In this document: positions 16,887 to 25,293 of the stretch, piece after piece
Layout of the letters: each line of letters opens with the position of its first letter
Position numbering within the stretch: the first letter of the stretch is position 1
Assembly: GCA_964545855.1 (NCBI GenBank)
Contig: CAZJHD010000019.1
Coordinates: 13,541-77,540 of the forward strand
Reading direction: 5' to 3'
From: CAZJHD01 sp964545855
GTDB lineage: Bacteria > Planctomycetota > UBA1135 > JACQFD01
Length of the DNA stretch: 64,000 nucleotides
The notes under the pieces: model-generated
Seen by the model: only the letters and a program-made list of their open reading frames with translations
Databases searched by the model: none
What the model was told of the DNA's origin: nothing
Program-made: the position numbers and the translations under genes

Positions 16887-17696
16887 TCACTGCCCGAAGC
16901 CGAGCGCCACGGGGATCTCGGCGCCGTTCCACGTGTCGGCGGCGGGACCGAGACACACGGAGACGGTCGCCGCCACCTCGAGCGGCGTCACCACCCGACC
17001 TCCGGGGACCGCGCGCAGGAACGGATCCACCGCCTTCGGCACGGAGCGCGGGGTCCGGACGACTCCCGGCGCGACCGTCAGGACGACGACGCCGTCCTTC
17101 GCCGTCTCGCGCGCGAGGGACCGCGCGAGCACCAGCAGAGCCGACTTCGCGGCCGCATGGGCAGCGAGCTGGCGCTTCCCCCGGAGCGCGCTCGCTCCCG
17201 CCATGCCGAAGAACACGATCCGGGCGCGGGGCGACCGACGCAGCGACGGGAGCGCCGCGAGCGCCACGCGCCAGGGGACCTCGACGTTCGAGCGGAACTG
17301 CTGCGCGAGGTCCTCCGGCCGCGTCTTCGACGCCGCCGCGAGGTGGAGGTCGCCGACGGCGAGCACCACCGCATCGAGCCGGCCGAGCTGCTCCTTCACG
17401 ACGGAGATCGCCTCGCGCGCACGCGCCTCCGAATGGAGGTCGCCGAGCACGAGGACGCTCCGCGCGCCCGCGCGGGCGAGGTCGATCGCGAGCCGACCCG
17501 CGTCGCCGCTCCGGCTGCGGAAGGCGAGGCCGAGGTCGAATCCGTCGCTCGCGAGCCGGCGCGCGATCGCGGGACCGAGCCCGCCCGTCGCACCGACGAG
17601 GAGCGCCACGGGACGTCGCGCCGCTCCGCCGGACCGTGTGGTCGCCGGCTTCGGCTGGGGGACGGCCCTCTTCTTGATCGCGGCGCGCGGAGTCAT
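16887..17696 (-). CDS. Short-chain dehydrogenase-like protein with His at the catalytic Tyr
   Basis: A 269-residue classical SDR, resembling the pteridine-reductase-like branch. After a basic, proline-containing N-terminal tail (about 28 residues), the cofactor motif VGATGGLGPAIARRLA is present, then LDAVVLAVGDLHLA and the strand before the active site, ARIVFFGMAGAS. The active-site helix reads HAAAKSALLVLARSLA, where the invariant Tyr of YxxxK is His while Lys is kept. Downstream VLTVAPGVVRTP is normal. The change either abolishes or alters the chemistry. ATG 17696 is the first start that places the Rossmann motif sensibly. It lies 67 nt downstream of lepB on the same strand. Confidence 0.85.
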   Translation of the reverse strand: MTPRAAIKKRAVPQPKPATTRSGGAARRPVALLVGATGGLGPAIARRLASDGFDLGLAFRSRSGDAGRLAIDLARAGARSVLVLGDLHSEARAREAISVVKEQLGRLDAVVLAVGDLHLAAASKTRPEDLAQQFRSNVEVPWRVALAALPSLRRSPRARIVFFGMAGASALRGKRQLAAHAAAKSALLVLARSLARETAKDGVVVLTVAPGVVRTPRSVPKAVDPFLRAVPGGRVVTPLEVAATVSVCLGPAADTWNGAEIPVALGFGQ

Positions 17697-17763
17697 GCCC
17701 GCAGGTTCTACCAGCCGCCGGGGCGCGGCCCCGACTCGATCCGGTCCATCCGCCTCTTCTCGG

Positions 17764-18246
17764 TCAGCGTCCGACGACGCGGCCGATGACGCGCGACAGC
17801 GGCACGGTGCCGAAGGCACGGCTGTCGAAGCTGCGCTCGAAGTTGTCGCCGAGGACGAAGCAGGAGCCCTCCGGAACGACGATCGTCCGGGGCTCGGGCT
17901 CCCCCGTCGGCAGGGACACGATGGCGTCCTCCCCGACGAGAATGCGCCCGGACTCGATGCGGACGACGTCTCCGGGCAGCGCCGCGATGCGCTTCACGTA
18001 GCGCTCTCCGTCGTTCCCGGGTGGCGCGAGGACCACGACGTCGTCCCGTAGGAGCGAGCCGAACAGGGGGATCATCCGCTCCACGAGGATGCGCTCGCCG
18101 TCGTGGAGCGTCGGCACCATGGAGGCGCCCCGGACGACCGACGGCTGCAGAATGTCGAGGCCGATCGTGAGGGGCACCAGCACGGCGGCGGCGACGCCCG
18201 AGAGCCGCACCGCGAGCCAGACCGCCTCCCTCGTGACCTGCCCCAT
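17764..18246 (-). CDS. lepB: Signal peptidase I
   Basis: Cleaves Sec/Tat signal peptides at the outer face of the inner membrane (S26 family). It is compact, 160 residues, with one transmembrane anchor at about residues 11-32 (LAVRLSGVAAAVLVPLTIGL). The catalytic Ser is S42 in GASMVPTL and the general-base Lys is K85 in RYVKRIAALPGD. Box E is present as GDNFERSFDSRAFGTVP. The fold is of the short, Gram-positive-like type without the extended insert of the E. coli enzyme. The start ATG 18246-18244 is 156 nt from the divergent arnT start, and the gap must hold both promoters. Confidence 0.92.
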   Translation of the reverse strand: MGQVTREAVWLAVRLSGVAAAVLVPLTIGLDILQPSVVRGASMVPTLHDGERILVERMIPLFGSLLRDDVVVLAPPGNDGERYVKRIAALPGDVVRIESGRILVGEDAIVSLPTGEPEPRTIVVPEGSCFVLGDNFERSFDSRAFGTVPLSRVIGRVVGR

Positions 18247-18402
18247 CGTTGCATTGTCGGCACTCCGGCCGACGGCTGGAGGGGCCGTTGGGAGGGATTC
18301 CCTTCCCCGGCGCGGGTCTCGAGGACGCGCGGATCGGCGGATCGCGCACGGTCCACGAAGCGGCTGCACCACGGGCAGTTGAGACCCGCGGCTCGGGGGG
18401 CC

Positions 18403-20163
18403 ATGCTCCGCTCCACTCTGCGCCTCCGCATCGCCCACCTCCTCCTGGCGCTCGCCGCCATCGCGCCCTTCTTCGGCCTCGGCGCGCGGGATCTCTGGAA
18501 CCCCGACGAAGCCGACCACGCCACGGCCGCGCGCGAGATGCTCGTGGCCGGCGACTGGGTGCAGCCGACGATCGCCGGGGAGACCTACGCCGAGAAGCCC
18601 CCGCTCCAGGCGTGGATCATCATCCTCTCGGCCAAGGCGCGTGGCACCGACGTGGACGCGTTCGACGCCCGGCTCCCGAGCGCGATCGGGAACCTGCTCC
18701 TCGTGCTGGGGGCCTTCGCTCTGGGACGGCGCGTGGGAGGCGGCGGTACCGGAGTCCTCGCGGCCCTCGTCGCCTGCTCGACGTCCGAAGCGTTCCTGCG
18801 CATGCGCTGGTGCCAGGTGGACGGGCTGTTCACCGGCCTCTTCGCGCTCACGGCCTTCGCGACGCTGCAGTGCCTGGAACGACCGAGCGTGCGCGCGACG
18901 CTCGGCCTCGGCCTCGCGCTCGGCCTCGCCGTCCTGACCAAGGGTCCCCTCGCCGTGGCCCTCCTCGTCGCGCTCGTCGCCACGGACGCGCTCCTGGAGC
19001 CCGCCCACCGGCGCGCCTGGCTCGGCGCGGCGGGCGCCTCGCTCGCGGGCGCGCTCCTCCTCGCGGCGGCCGTCGCGCTCCCCTGGTACCTGGCGCTCGC
19101 CTCGAGGGACCCCCAGGGGCTCTGGCGCACGCTCGTCTTCGAGAACCTGCAGCGCTTCGCCCGATCCCAGGATCACCAGCGCCCCTTCCCCTACTACGTC
19201 GCGGGAGCGCTCTGGTCGTCCTTCGCGCCGAGCTCGCTCCTCCTCCCGCCGGCGCTCCTCTTCGCCTGGCGCACGTCGTCGCGATCGCGGCGCGACGCGG
19301 TCCGCGGGCGCGACGCGGGCCGGCTCCGGTTCTGCATCGCGGGCCTCCTCGGCGGCATCCTCCTCCTCTCGGTGGCGTCGTCGAAGCAGGGGAAGTACTT
19401 GCTCCCGCTCGCGCCCTTCTTCGGCGTGATCGTCGCCGACTTCGCGAAGCGCTCCCGCGAGCACGCGCTCCGATGGGAGCGCGCCTGGACCACCGCCATT
19501 CTCTCCGTGATCGCGCTCGCCGTCGTCGTCGGCGCGCTGATCGCGCTCGCCGCCTCCTTCTTCGGACCCATGGCCGACCGTGCGCTGCTGTCGGTGTTCG
19601 CCGCCTTCGGCGAGCCGCCGGAGGAGACGATCCCCGTCGGCGACGTGTTGCCGGCGGCGCTCGTCGCCGGGTTCGCGTGCCTCGCGCTGCTCGCGGCCGG
19701 AAGCCAGTCGCGCGCCTCCCTGCGTCTCGGATGGCTCTGCACGGGAATCCTCGGCGCCGGCATCCTCGCGTCCGTCCAGCTCCTTCCCGCGATCGACCCG
19801 CTGAAGTCGGCGCGACCCGTCGTGGAGGAAGCGATGGACCGCATCGACGAGCTGGAGAGGAGCGGCGCCTCCCCGCGCTACGCCGTCTGGATGGTCGACC
19901 GCCCCGCCGATCGGCCGGTCCCCTCGTGGACCGACAGCGCCCCCTTCGTCTTCTTCGCGCGGGGCAAGGCCCGCCGGCCACTCGTCCTCCACGGGAGCGA
20001 CGCGCTCCGGGCGGCCCTCGCGGAGGACCGCGGCCCCTTGGTGCTCGTGCTGCGCGAGGGACACTTCCGCGTCATGCCGAGCGACCTGCGCCGCCACTTC
20101 TCGGTCCGCTTCCGCAAGCAGGTGGGCAGCCGTACACTCGTCGGAGTCGAATCGGGCGCGTGA
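18403..20163 (+). CDS. arnT: ArnT-like 4-amino-4-deoxy-L-arabinose lipid A transferase (GT39/GT83)
   Basis: A 586-residue polytopic inner-membrane glycosyltransferase. The first periplasmic loop has the catalytic-type sequence WNPDEADHATAAREMLVAGD followed by YAEKPPLQAW, matching the DE-R-Y-A and GDW-x-x-P pattern of ArnT. About ten to twelve hydrophobic helices follow, then a soluble C-terminal domain of about 110 residues. ArnT moves Ara4N from undecaprenyl phosphate to lipid A phosphates. The substrate is supported by the genes downstream (arnC, split arnA, arnD) rather than by this sequence alone. ATG 18403 is the first start after the divergent lepB promoter region. It is the first gene of the operon. 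Confidence 0.82.
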   Translation: MLRSTLRLRIAHLLLALAAIAPFFGLGARDLWNPDEADHATAAREMLVAGDWVQPTIAGETYAEKPPLQAWIIILSAKARGTDVDAFDARLPSAIGNLLLVLGAFALGRRVGGGGTGVLAALVACSTSEAFLRMRWCQVDGLFTGLFALTAFATLQCLERPSVRATLGLGLALGLAVLTKGPLAVALLVALVATDALLEPAHRRAWLGAAGASLAGALLLAAAVALPWYLALASRDPQGLWRTLVFENLQRFARSQDHQRPFPYYVAGALWSSFAPSSLLLPPALLFAWRTSSRSRRDAVRGRDAGRLRFCIAGLLGGILLLSVASSKQGKYLLPLAPFFGVIVADFAKRSREHALRWERAWTTAILSVIALAVVVGALIALAASFFGPMADRALLSVFAAFGEPPEETIPVGDVLPAALVAGFACLALLAAGSQSRASLRLGWLCTGILGAGILASVQLLPAIDPLKSARPVVEEAMDRIDELERSGASPRYAVWMVDRPADRPVPSWTDSAPFVFFARGKARRPLVLHGSDALRAALAEDRGPLVLVLREGHFRVMPSDLRRHFSVRFRKQVGSRTLVGVESGA

Positions 20164-20271
20164 CCGAGCACGGGGCGGAGCGCCGAAGAGGCCCCGATCC
20201 CGCAGCCGTCGTCCCCCTTCCGAGCCCGTCTCCTCCCGAATCGCTCCCGGCCCCGCTCCGCGTCTCGACCT

Positions 20272-21381
20272 CTGCGTTCCGCTCGCCCCGGCTCCGTCTC
20301 CCTCGTCATTCCCGTCTTCAACGAGGCGGAGAATCTCGACGCGCTCCACGCCCGGCTGCGGCCCGTGCTGGACTCGATCGAGCGCGACCGCTCCGTCGAG
20401 GTGGTCTTCGTCGACGACGGGTCTCGCGACGGCTCCCTCGACCGGCTGGTGCGCATGCGCGCGGACGATCCGCGGATTCGCGTCGTGGAGTTCAACCGCA
20501 ACTACGGGCAGCACGCGGCGGTCTTCGCCGGCTTCGAGCACTCGACGGGCGAGGTCGTCGTCACCCTCGACGCCGATCTCCAGAACCCTCCGGAGGAGAT
20601 CGAGCGTCTCCTCACGAAGATCGACGAGGGCCACGACGTCGTCGGCACGCGACGGCTCGACCGCAAGGACTCGGCCTTCCGACGGTTCGCATCGACGGTC
20701 GTGAACCGGACGACCAAGAGGATGGTCGGCGTCGACTCGGGAGACTTCGGCTGCATGCTCCGGGCCTATCGCCGCGAGGTGGTCGACGCCATGGGCGCCA
20801 GCAAGGAGCTGTCGACCTTCATCCCGGCGCTCGCCGAGATCTACGCGGCGAACTCGATCGTCATCGACGTGCGCCACGACGAACGGGCGGCGGGCGCGTC
20901 GAAGTACTCGCTCTGGAAGCTGCTGCGCTTGCACTTCGACCTCGTCACGAGCTTCAGCGTTGCGCCCCTGCGCCTCCTGATGAGCCTCGGGCTCGTCGTC
21001 GCGGGGCTCGGCCTCGCCCTGTCCTTCACGATCCTCGGAATCCGGCTCTCCATGACGCGGGCCGAGTGGGACCACTGGGGCAGCGGGGGCGTGTTCACGC
21101 TCTTCGCGATCCTCTACATCTTCGTCGGCGCGCAGTTCCTCGCCTTCGGAGTGCTCGGCGAGTACATCGGGCGCATCTACGGCGAGGTGCGGCGACGACC
21201 GCGGTTCGTCGTGCGGCAATTCCATGCCGCTCCCTCCGAGGAGTCGGCGACGTTCGTCCCGGCACGGGCGAGCGTGGCGGCGCCGAGCACGACCCCTCCG
21301 GCCGTCTCCCCATCCACGTCCCCCGCGCCACCGGCCTCCCGCGCCGGATCGCGATCCCCCGAGAATCCGAAGAAGGCATGA
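20272..21381 (+). CDS. arnC: ArnC: undecaprenyl-phosphate Ara4FN transferase (GT2)
   Basis: Transfers 4-deoxy-4-formamido-L-arabinose from UDP to undecaprenyl phosphate. Conserved: VSLVIPVFNEAENL, VVFVDDGSRDGS, FNRNYGQHAAVFAGF, VTLDADLQNPPEEI, GCMLRAYRREVVDAM, and two C-terminal membrane helices ending in GVLGEYIGRIY, all as in E. coli ArnC. The C-terminus has an additional Pro/Ser/Ala tail of about 50 residues. The start is problematic: between the arnT stop (20161) and the conserved VSLVIP there is no in-frame ATG, GTG or TTG. I place the start at CTG 20272; the first GTG (20365) would remove the first beta-strand. The gene is in the same frame as arnT, and its stop overlaps the next ATG (ATGA). 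Confidence 0.88.
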   Translation: MRSARPGSVSLVIPVFNEAENLDALHARLRPVLDSIERDRSVEVVFVDDGSRDGSLDRLVRMRADDPRIRVVEFNRNYGQHAAVFAGFEHSTGEVVVTLDADLQNPPEEIERLLTKIDEGHDVVGTRRLDRKDSAFRRFASTVVNRTTKRMVGVDSGDFGCMLRAYRREVVDAMGASKELSTFIPALAEIYAANSIVIDVRHDERAAGASKYSLWKLLRLHFDLVTSFSVAPLRLLMSLGLVVAGLGLALSFTILGIRLSMTRAEWDHWGSGGVFTLFAILYIFVGAQFLAFGVLGEYIGRIYGEVRRRPRFVVRQFHAAPSEESATFVPARASVAAPSTTPPAVSPSTSPAPPASRAGSRSPENPKKA

Positions 21382-22331
21382 GCAGCGGCGGCAAGAAGGT
21401 GGTCCTGGCGGCCTATCACGACATGGGCACCGTGGGATTGGAGTGCTTCCTGCGTCACGGCTGGGAGATCGCCCTCGTCTACACGCACGAGGATCCGACG
21501 GACGAGCCGGTCTGGTGGCGCAGCGTCGCCGAGCTCGCTCGGGAGAACGACATCCCCGTGGAGACGGCGGACATCGCCAGCCCCGAGCAGATCGAGCGGC
21601 TGAAGAGCCTCGAGCCCGACTACCTGTTCTCGATCTACTACCGGAAGCTCCTGCCTGCATCCGTCCTCTCGCTCTTCCCTCAGGGAGCCTTCAACCTGCA
21701 CGGCTCGCTCCTGCCGAAGTTCCGGGGCCGCGCTCCGCTCAACTGGGCGATCCTCGAGGGCGAGGTGGAGTCGGGGGTCACGCTGCACCACATGGTCGAG
21801 AAAGCGGATGCCGGCGACGTCGTCGACCAGGAATGGATCCCCATCGACGACGAGGACTCGGTGCGCGAGGTCCACACCAAGCTCCTGGAGGCCTCGGTGA
21901 ACGTGTGGGACCGCTGCCTCAACTGGTTCGAGAGGGGCAAGGCGCCGCGCCTGCCGCAGGACCACAGCCAGGGGTTCTACCGCGGCCGTCGGACCGCCGA
22001 CGACGGGCGCCTCGACTTCGCCTGGTCCGCGAAGCGGTGCTTCGACCTCGTGCGCGCGGTCACGCGCCCCTACCCGGGAGCCTTCGGCCAGGCCGGCGAG
22101 CGCCGCTTCAAGATCTGGTGGGCGCTCCCCGTCGACTCGCTCCCGAGCGGCCGGTCGGCGGCTCCCGGAGCGGTCCTGATCGAGAGCGGCGTTCCCCACG
22201 TGGCCTGCGGCGAGGGATTCCTGCGCATCGAGACGATCGAGCCTCCCGGCGCCTCCGAGATGGAGGGCGCCGCCGCCGCGCGCGGCGGCCAGCTCCCGGA
22301 GGGTCTCCAGTTCTTCGCGTCCAAGTCGTAG
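21378..22331 (+). CDS. arnA: UDP-Ara4N formyltransferase (ArnA N-terminal domain as separate protein)
   Basis: A 317-residue 10-formyl-tetrahydrofolate-dependent formyltransferase. The catalytic motif FNLHGSLLPKFRGRAPLNWA supplies Asn and His, and DAGDVVDQ supplies the Asp. The sequence LLPKFRGRAPLNW is the one found in ArnA rather than in Fmt. It formylates the 4-amine of UDP-Ara4N so the sugar can be moved to the lipid carrier. In E. coli this domain is fused to the decarboxylase as a single ArnA; here it is a separate gene. Start ATG 21378 overlaps the arnC stop by 4 nt. The C-terminal domain of about 100 residues matches an Fmt-type OB fold. Confidence 0.88.
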   Translation: MSSGGKKVVLAAYHDMGTVGLECFLRHGWEIALVYTHEDPTDEPVWWRSVAELARENDIPVETADIASPEQIERLKSLEPDYLFSIYYRKLLPASVLSLFPQGAFNLHGSLLPKFRGRAPLNWAILEGEVESGVTLHHMVEKADAGDVVDQEWIPIDDEDSVREVHTKLLEASVNVWDRCLNWFERGKAPRLPQDHSQGFYRGRRTADDGRLDFAWSAKRCFDLVRAVTRPYPGAFGQAGERRFKIWWALPVDSLPSGRSAAPGAVLIESGVPHVACGEGFLRIETIEPPGASEMEGAAAARGGQLPEGLQFFASKS

Positions 22332-22401
22332 TCGAGTTCGTTCCCCGCGCTCCGTTCCCGTCCGGTCCCCTCTGCCGTCTCCGTCTCCGCGAGGTTCCAC
22401 C

Positions 22402-23433
22402 ATGTCCCCTCTTCGCGTCCTGATCACCGGCGGCACCGGCTTCGTCGGCTCCCATCTGGCACAGGCGTTCCTCGCCCGAGGCGACTCGGTGACGGTCCTC
22501 GACACGGCGAGCACGGCGAAGGTTCTCGACGTGAAGGCCGACGCGAAGAACGCCGGGCGCTTCCTCTACGTGAAGGGCTCCGTCCTCGAGTACACGCTGC
22601 TGGACGGGCTCATGCGGAAGGCCGACCTCTGCTACCACCTCGCAGCGGTGGTCGGCGTCGAGCACTACGTCGACGATCCCTTCGGCGTCCTGGACGTGAA
22701 CATCAACGGAACGCAGAACGTGCTCCGCGCGGCGTTCCACAACGACACGCGCGTCGTCTTCTCGTCGACGTCGGAGATCTACGGGAAGTCGAAGGACGTT
22801 CCCTTCAAGGAGTACGGCGACCGCCTCCTCGGCCCCACCGCGATCGACCGCTGGTGCTACTCCACGTCGAAGGCAGCGGGCGAGCACTTCTGCTTCGCCT
22901 ACGGGAAGCTCGGCGTGCCCGTCGTGATCCTCCGCTACTTCAACGTCTACGGTCCGAAGCTCGACAAGATCGACCGTGGCCGCGTGATGACGATCTTCAT
23001 GGGACAGCTGCTGCGGGGCGAGCCGCTCACGATCGTGAACAACGGCCAGCAGACGCGCGCCTTCACCTACATCGACGACGCGATCCGCGCGACCATGGCC
23101 TGCGGTCTCGTCGACGAGGCCGTCGGCGGCATCTTCAACATCGGCACGGATCGCGAGACCACGATCCTCGAGCTGGCGAAGACGATGCTGAAGGAGTTCG
23201 GGCGCGATCCCGAGGACCCGAAGAACCTCGTCTTCAAGAAGCAGGAGGACGTCTACGGGAAGAGCTACCAGGACATCGACCGTCGCGTCCCCGACGTGAC
23301 GCGCATGAAGACGATCCTGAAGGTGACGCCGCAGGTGTCGCTCGAGGAAGGAACGCGCAAGACCTGCGAGTGGTTCAAGAAGACCGAGAACTTCAGGGAG
23401 CCGCTCGCCGCGGCGGCGCTGGAGAAGAAGTGA
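22402..23433 (+). CDS. arnA: UDP-glucuronate decarboxylase (ArnA C-terminal domain as separate protein)
   Basis: A 343-residue extended SDR. The NAD motif ITGGTGFVGSH is at residues 8-18. The active site has STSEIYG (Ser and Glu characteristic of ArnA), YSTSK (Tyr and Lys), and the RRVPD segment after YGKSYQDIDRR that corresponds to the Arg of the ArnA decarboxylase site. It should oxidise and decarboxylate UDP-glucuronate to UDP-4-keto-pentose. A plain UDP-xylose synthase is the main alternative, but YGKSYQD plus STSE favours the Arn type. It follows the formyltransferase after 70 nt of pyrimidine-rich sequence. Its stop overlaps the next GTG (GTGA). Confidence 0.86.
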   Translation: MSPLRVLITGGTGFVGSHLAQAFLARGDSVTVLDTASTAKVLDVKADAKNAGRFLYVKGSVLEYTLLDGLMRKADLCYHLAAVVGVEHYVDDPFGVLDVNINGTQNVLRAAFHNDTRVVFSSTSEIYGKSKDVPFKEYGDRLLGPTAIDRWCYSTSKAAGEHFCFAYGKLGVPVVILRYFNVYGPKLDKIDRGRVMTIFMGQLLRGEPLTIVNNGQQTRAFTYIDDAIRATMACGLVDEAVGGIFNIGTDRETTILELAKTMLKEFGRDPEDPKNLVFKKQEDVYGKSYQDIDRRVPDVTRMKTILKVTPQVSLEEGTRKTCEWFKKTENFREPLAAAALEKK

Positions 23434-23552
23434 ACGCGAGCAGGCGAGACGCTCTCCCGACTCTCGCCGTCGGCATCGCCATCTCCGCGGACTGCGCCGT
23501 GATCCTCGTCGCTGCGTTCGCGGCCTACGACGTCTTCGGGACCGCCGATTGA
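23430..23552 (+). CDS. 40-residue single-span membrane peptide inside the arn operon
   Basis: A short reading frame of 40 residues from GTG 23430 to TGA 23552. It starts in a GTGA overlap with the decarboxylase stop and ends in a TTGA overlap with the arnD start, so it fills the junction exactly. The sequence is a basic N-terminus (NASRRDAL), then one hydrophobic segment of about 22 residues (AVGIAISADCAVILVAAFAA) and a short acidic end. It would be a single-span inner-membrane peptide. Known Arn flippase subunits ArnE and ArnF are about 110-130 residues with four helices, so it is not one of those. Function unknown; the double overlap argues that it is really translated. Confidence 0.5.
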   Translation: MNASRRDALPTLAVGIAISADCAVILVAAFAAYDVFGTAD

Positions 23553-24466
23553 GCCTCGGCCTCCGGATCGACGTCGACACGCACGACGGCATGCGCGACG
23601 GCGTGCCGTCGATCCTCCGCACTCTCGATCGCCACGGGATGCGCGGCTCCTTCTTCTTCTCCTTCGGGCCCGACAACTCCGGCCGCGCCGTCCTCCGCGC
23701 GTTCACGAAGCCCGGCTTCGTCTCGAAGATGCTGCGGACGAACGCGGCCTCCATGTACGGGCTGCGCACGGCGCTCTCGGGCACGCTCCTTCCGGCGCGC
23801 CCCATCGCCGCGAAGTTCCCCGGGATCGCGCGCGACTGCGCCGCCTCCGGACACGAGGTGGGCGTCCATGCCTGGGACCACGTCGGCTGGCAGGACCACC
23901 TCCACGAGTGGACCCCCGAGCGCACCCGCGAGCAATTCGGCCGCGCCGTGACCGCCTTCGGGGAGGTCTTCGGCCGCGCGCCCCGGTGCTCGGCGGCGCC
24001 CGCCTGGTACGCGCTGCCCCACTCGCTCGCGGTCCAGGACGAGCACGGGTTCGCCTACTCGACGGACTGCCGAGCGACGGAGCCGGCCGGCGAGGGGTGG
24101 TTCCTTCCGGAGTGGTCGGGCCGGCGCTTCGAGACGCCGCAGATCGCCGCGAGCCTGCCGACGATCGACGAGTGCCTCGGACGCCCGGGCTGGAGCCTCG
24201 AGCGCGTCGCCGATCTCTGGATCGAGTCGGCGTCGCGCGAGACCGCCGTCGCGACGGTCCACGCCGAGGCGGAGGGTCGCGCCTACGCCGGCTGGTTCGA
24301 TTCCCTCTGCGCGCGAATGCGCGCGAGGGAGATTCGCTTCTCGGCGCTCGAGGACCTCGCGCCGGAGCAGCGCGCCGCGCGCGAGGCCCTGCCGGTCCGA
24401 GGTCTCGCCCTCGCCGAGATCCCGGGCCGCGCGGGCGCCGTCGCCTGCGTGCGCGGCGCCGCGTAG
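23549..24466 (+). CDS. arnD: ArnD: undecaprenyl-phosphate-Ara4FN deformylase
   Basis: A 305-residue polysaccharide-deacetylase-fold enzyme that removes the formyl group from the lipid-linked sugar. It follows E. coli ArnD closely: GLRIDVDTHDGMRDGVPSIL (metal-binding Asp in DVD), SFFFSFGPDNSGR, MLRTNAASMYGLRTALSGT, EVGVHAWDHVGWQ (metal His pair) and VATVHAEAEG. The start is TTG 23549, which overlaps the stop of the small peptide gene; the family motif begins at residue 4, so a later start is not possible. It is the last gene of the operon and converges on the carbonic anhydrase gene, with 21 nt between stops. Confidence 0.92.
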   Translation: MSLGLRIDVDTHDGMRDGVPSILRTLDRHGMRGSFFFSFGPDNSGRAVLRAFTKPGFVSKMLRTNAASMYGLRTALSGTLLPARPIAAKFPGIARDCAASGHEVGVHAWDHVGWQDHLHEWTPERTREQFGRAVTAFGEVFGRAPRCSAAPAWYALPHSLAVQDEHGFAYSTDCRATEPAGEGWFLPEWSGRRFETPQIAASLPTIDECLGRPGWSLERVADLWIESASRETAVATVHAEAEGRAYAGWFDSLCARMRAREIRFSALEDLAPEQRAAREALPVRGLALAEIPGRAGAVACVRGAA

Positions 24467-24487
24467 CCGATCGCCCCGGAGCCGCCT

Positions 24488-25237
24488 TCAGCGCACCCGA
24501 TGCACCTCGCCGGTGCCGAGGCGGTAGACGGCCTTCAGCACGGTGACCCTGCCCGCCTCGACGGCGTGACGGAGGATCGTGCTCTCGGCGAGGAGGTTCT
24601 TCGCACTGCGGTGCACGTTCGCTTCCACCTGCGCGAGCGATCGCTCGTCGGGCTGCAGACCCGTGCCGACGTCCGTGAGGGCCGGGCGAATGCGCTGGAC
24701 GATCGCGTCGAGGTTCAGCGACGGCATCGCTTCGCCGGTGGCCGCGGCGGCGACGGCCCCGCACTTCTCGTGGCCCAGCACCACGATCAGCGGGGAGCGG
24801 AGGTGCTCGACGGCGTACTCGAGGCTGCCGAGGGCAACGGCGTCGGCAATGTTGCCGGCCGTCCGCACGACGAAGAGCTCGCCGAGCGTGCGATCGAAGA
24901 CCATCTCCGGAGGCACGCGGCTGTCGGCGCAGCCGAGCACGATGGTCTGCGGCTGCTGACCCTGCACCAGTCGCTCGCGGAGCCCAACGACGGCCCGCGG
25001 CTCGAGGGAGCCTCGCACGAAGCGCCGGTTGCCCTCCATGAGACCCGACCAGACGACGGCCGGCGCCGCGGCGGGCGCAACGGCGCTCGCATGCGCCTGT
25101 CGGGCCGGCGGCTCTTCCCCGAGCTCGAGCGCGACGGCGCGGGAGGTCGGCGAAAGGAACGCGAGCGTCGACCCGAGGCCGAGTGCGCAGGCCAGGGCTG
25201 CGGCGAGGGACGAGCGGCGAATCACGATGCTCCTCAT
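24488..25237 (-). CDS. Exported beta-carbonic anhydrase
   Basis: A 249-residue enzyme interconverting CO2 and bicarbonate. The zinc site is complete: Cys and Asp in LGCADSRVPPEM and His and Cys in VLGHEKCGAV. The Asp-Arg dyad is in ADSR. Unlike cytoplasmic family members it carries a signal peptide (MRSIVIRRSSLAAALACALG), so it should act in the periplasm. ATG 25237 is chosen because a strong Shine-Dalgarno GGAGGA lies 9 nt upstream and the signal peptide then begins at once; an in-frame upstream ATG at 25297 would bury it. It is the last gene of the minus-strand run from 30166. Confidence 0.93.
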   Translation of the reverse strand: MRSIVIRRSSLAAALACALGLGSTLAFLSPTSRAVALELGEEPPARQAHASAVAPAAAPAVVWSGLMEGNRRFVRGSLEPRAVVGLRERLVQGQQPQTIVLGCADSRVPPEMVFDRTLGELFVVRTAGNIADAVALGSLEYAVEHLRSPLIVVLGHEKCGAVAAAATGEAMPSLNLDAIVQRIRPALTDVGTGLQPDERSLAQVEANVHRSAKNLLAESTILRHAVEAGRVTVLKAVYRLGTGEVHRVR

Positions 25238-25293
25238 GGGTGGGTTTCCTCCAACGGTGTTCGGCGATGCGTTCGATCGATCGACGGGGTGAT

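Noticed and set aside
17764..21660. A 1298-codon minus-strand frame
   Set aside because: Only the last 160 codons (signal peptidase I) are real; the rest is antisense to arnT and arnC.
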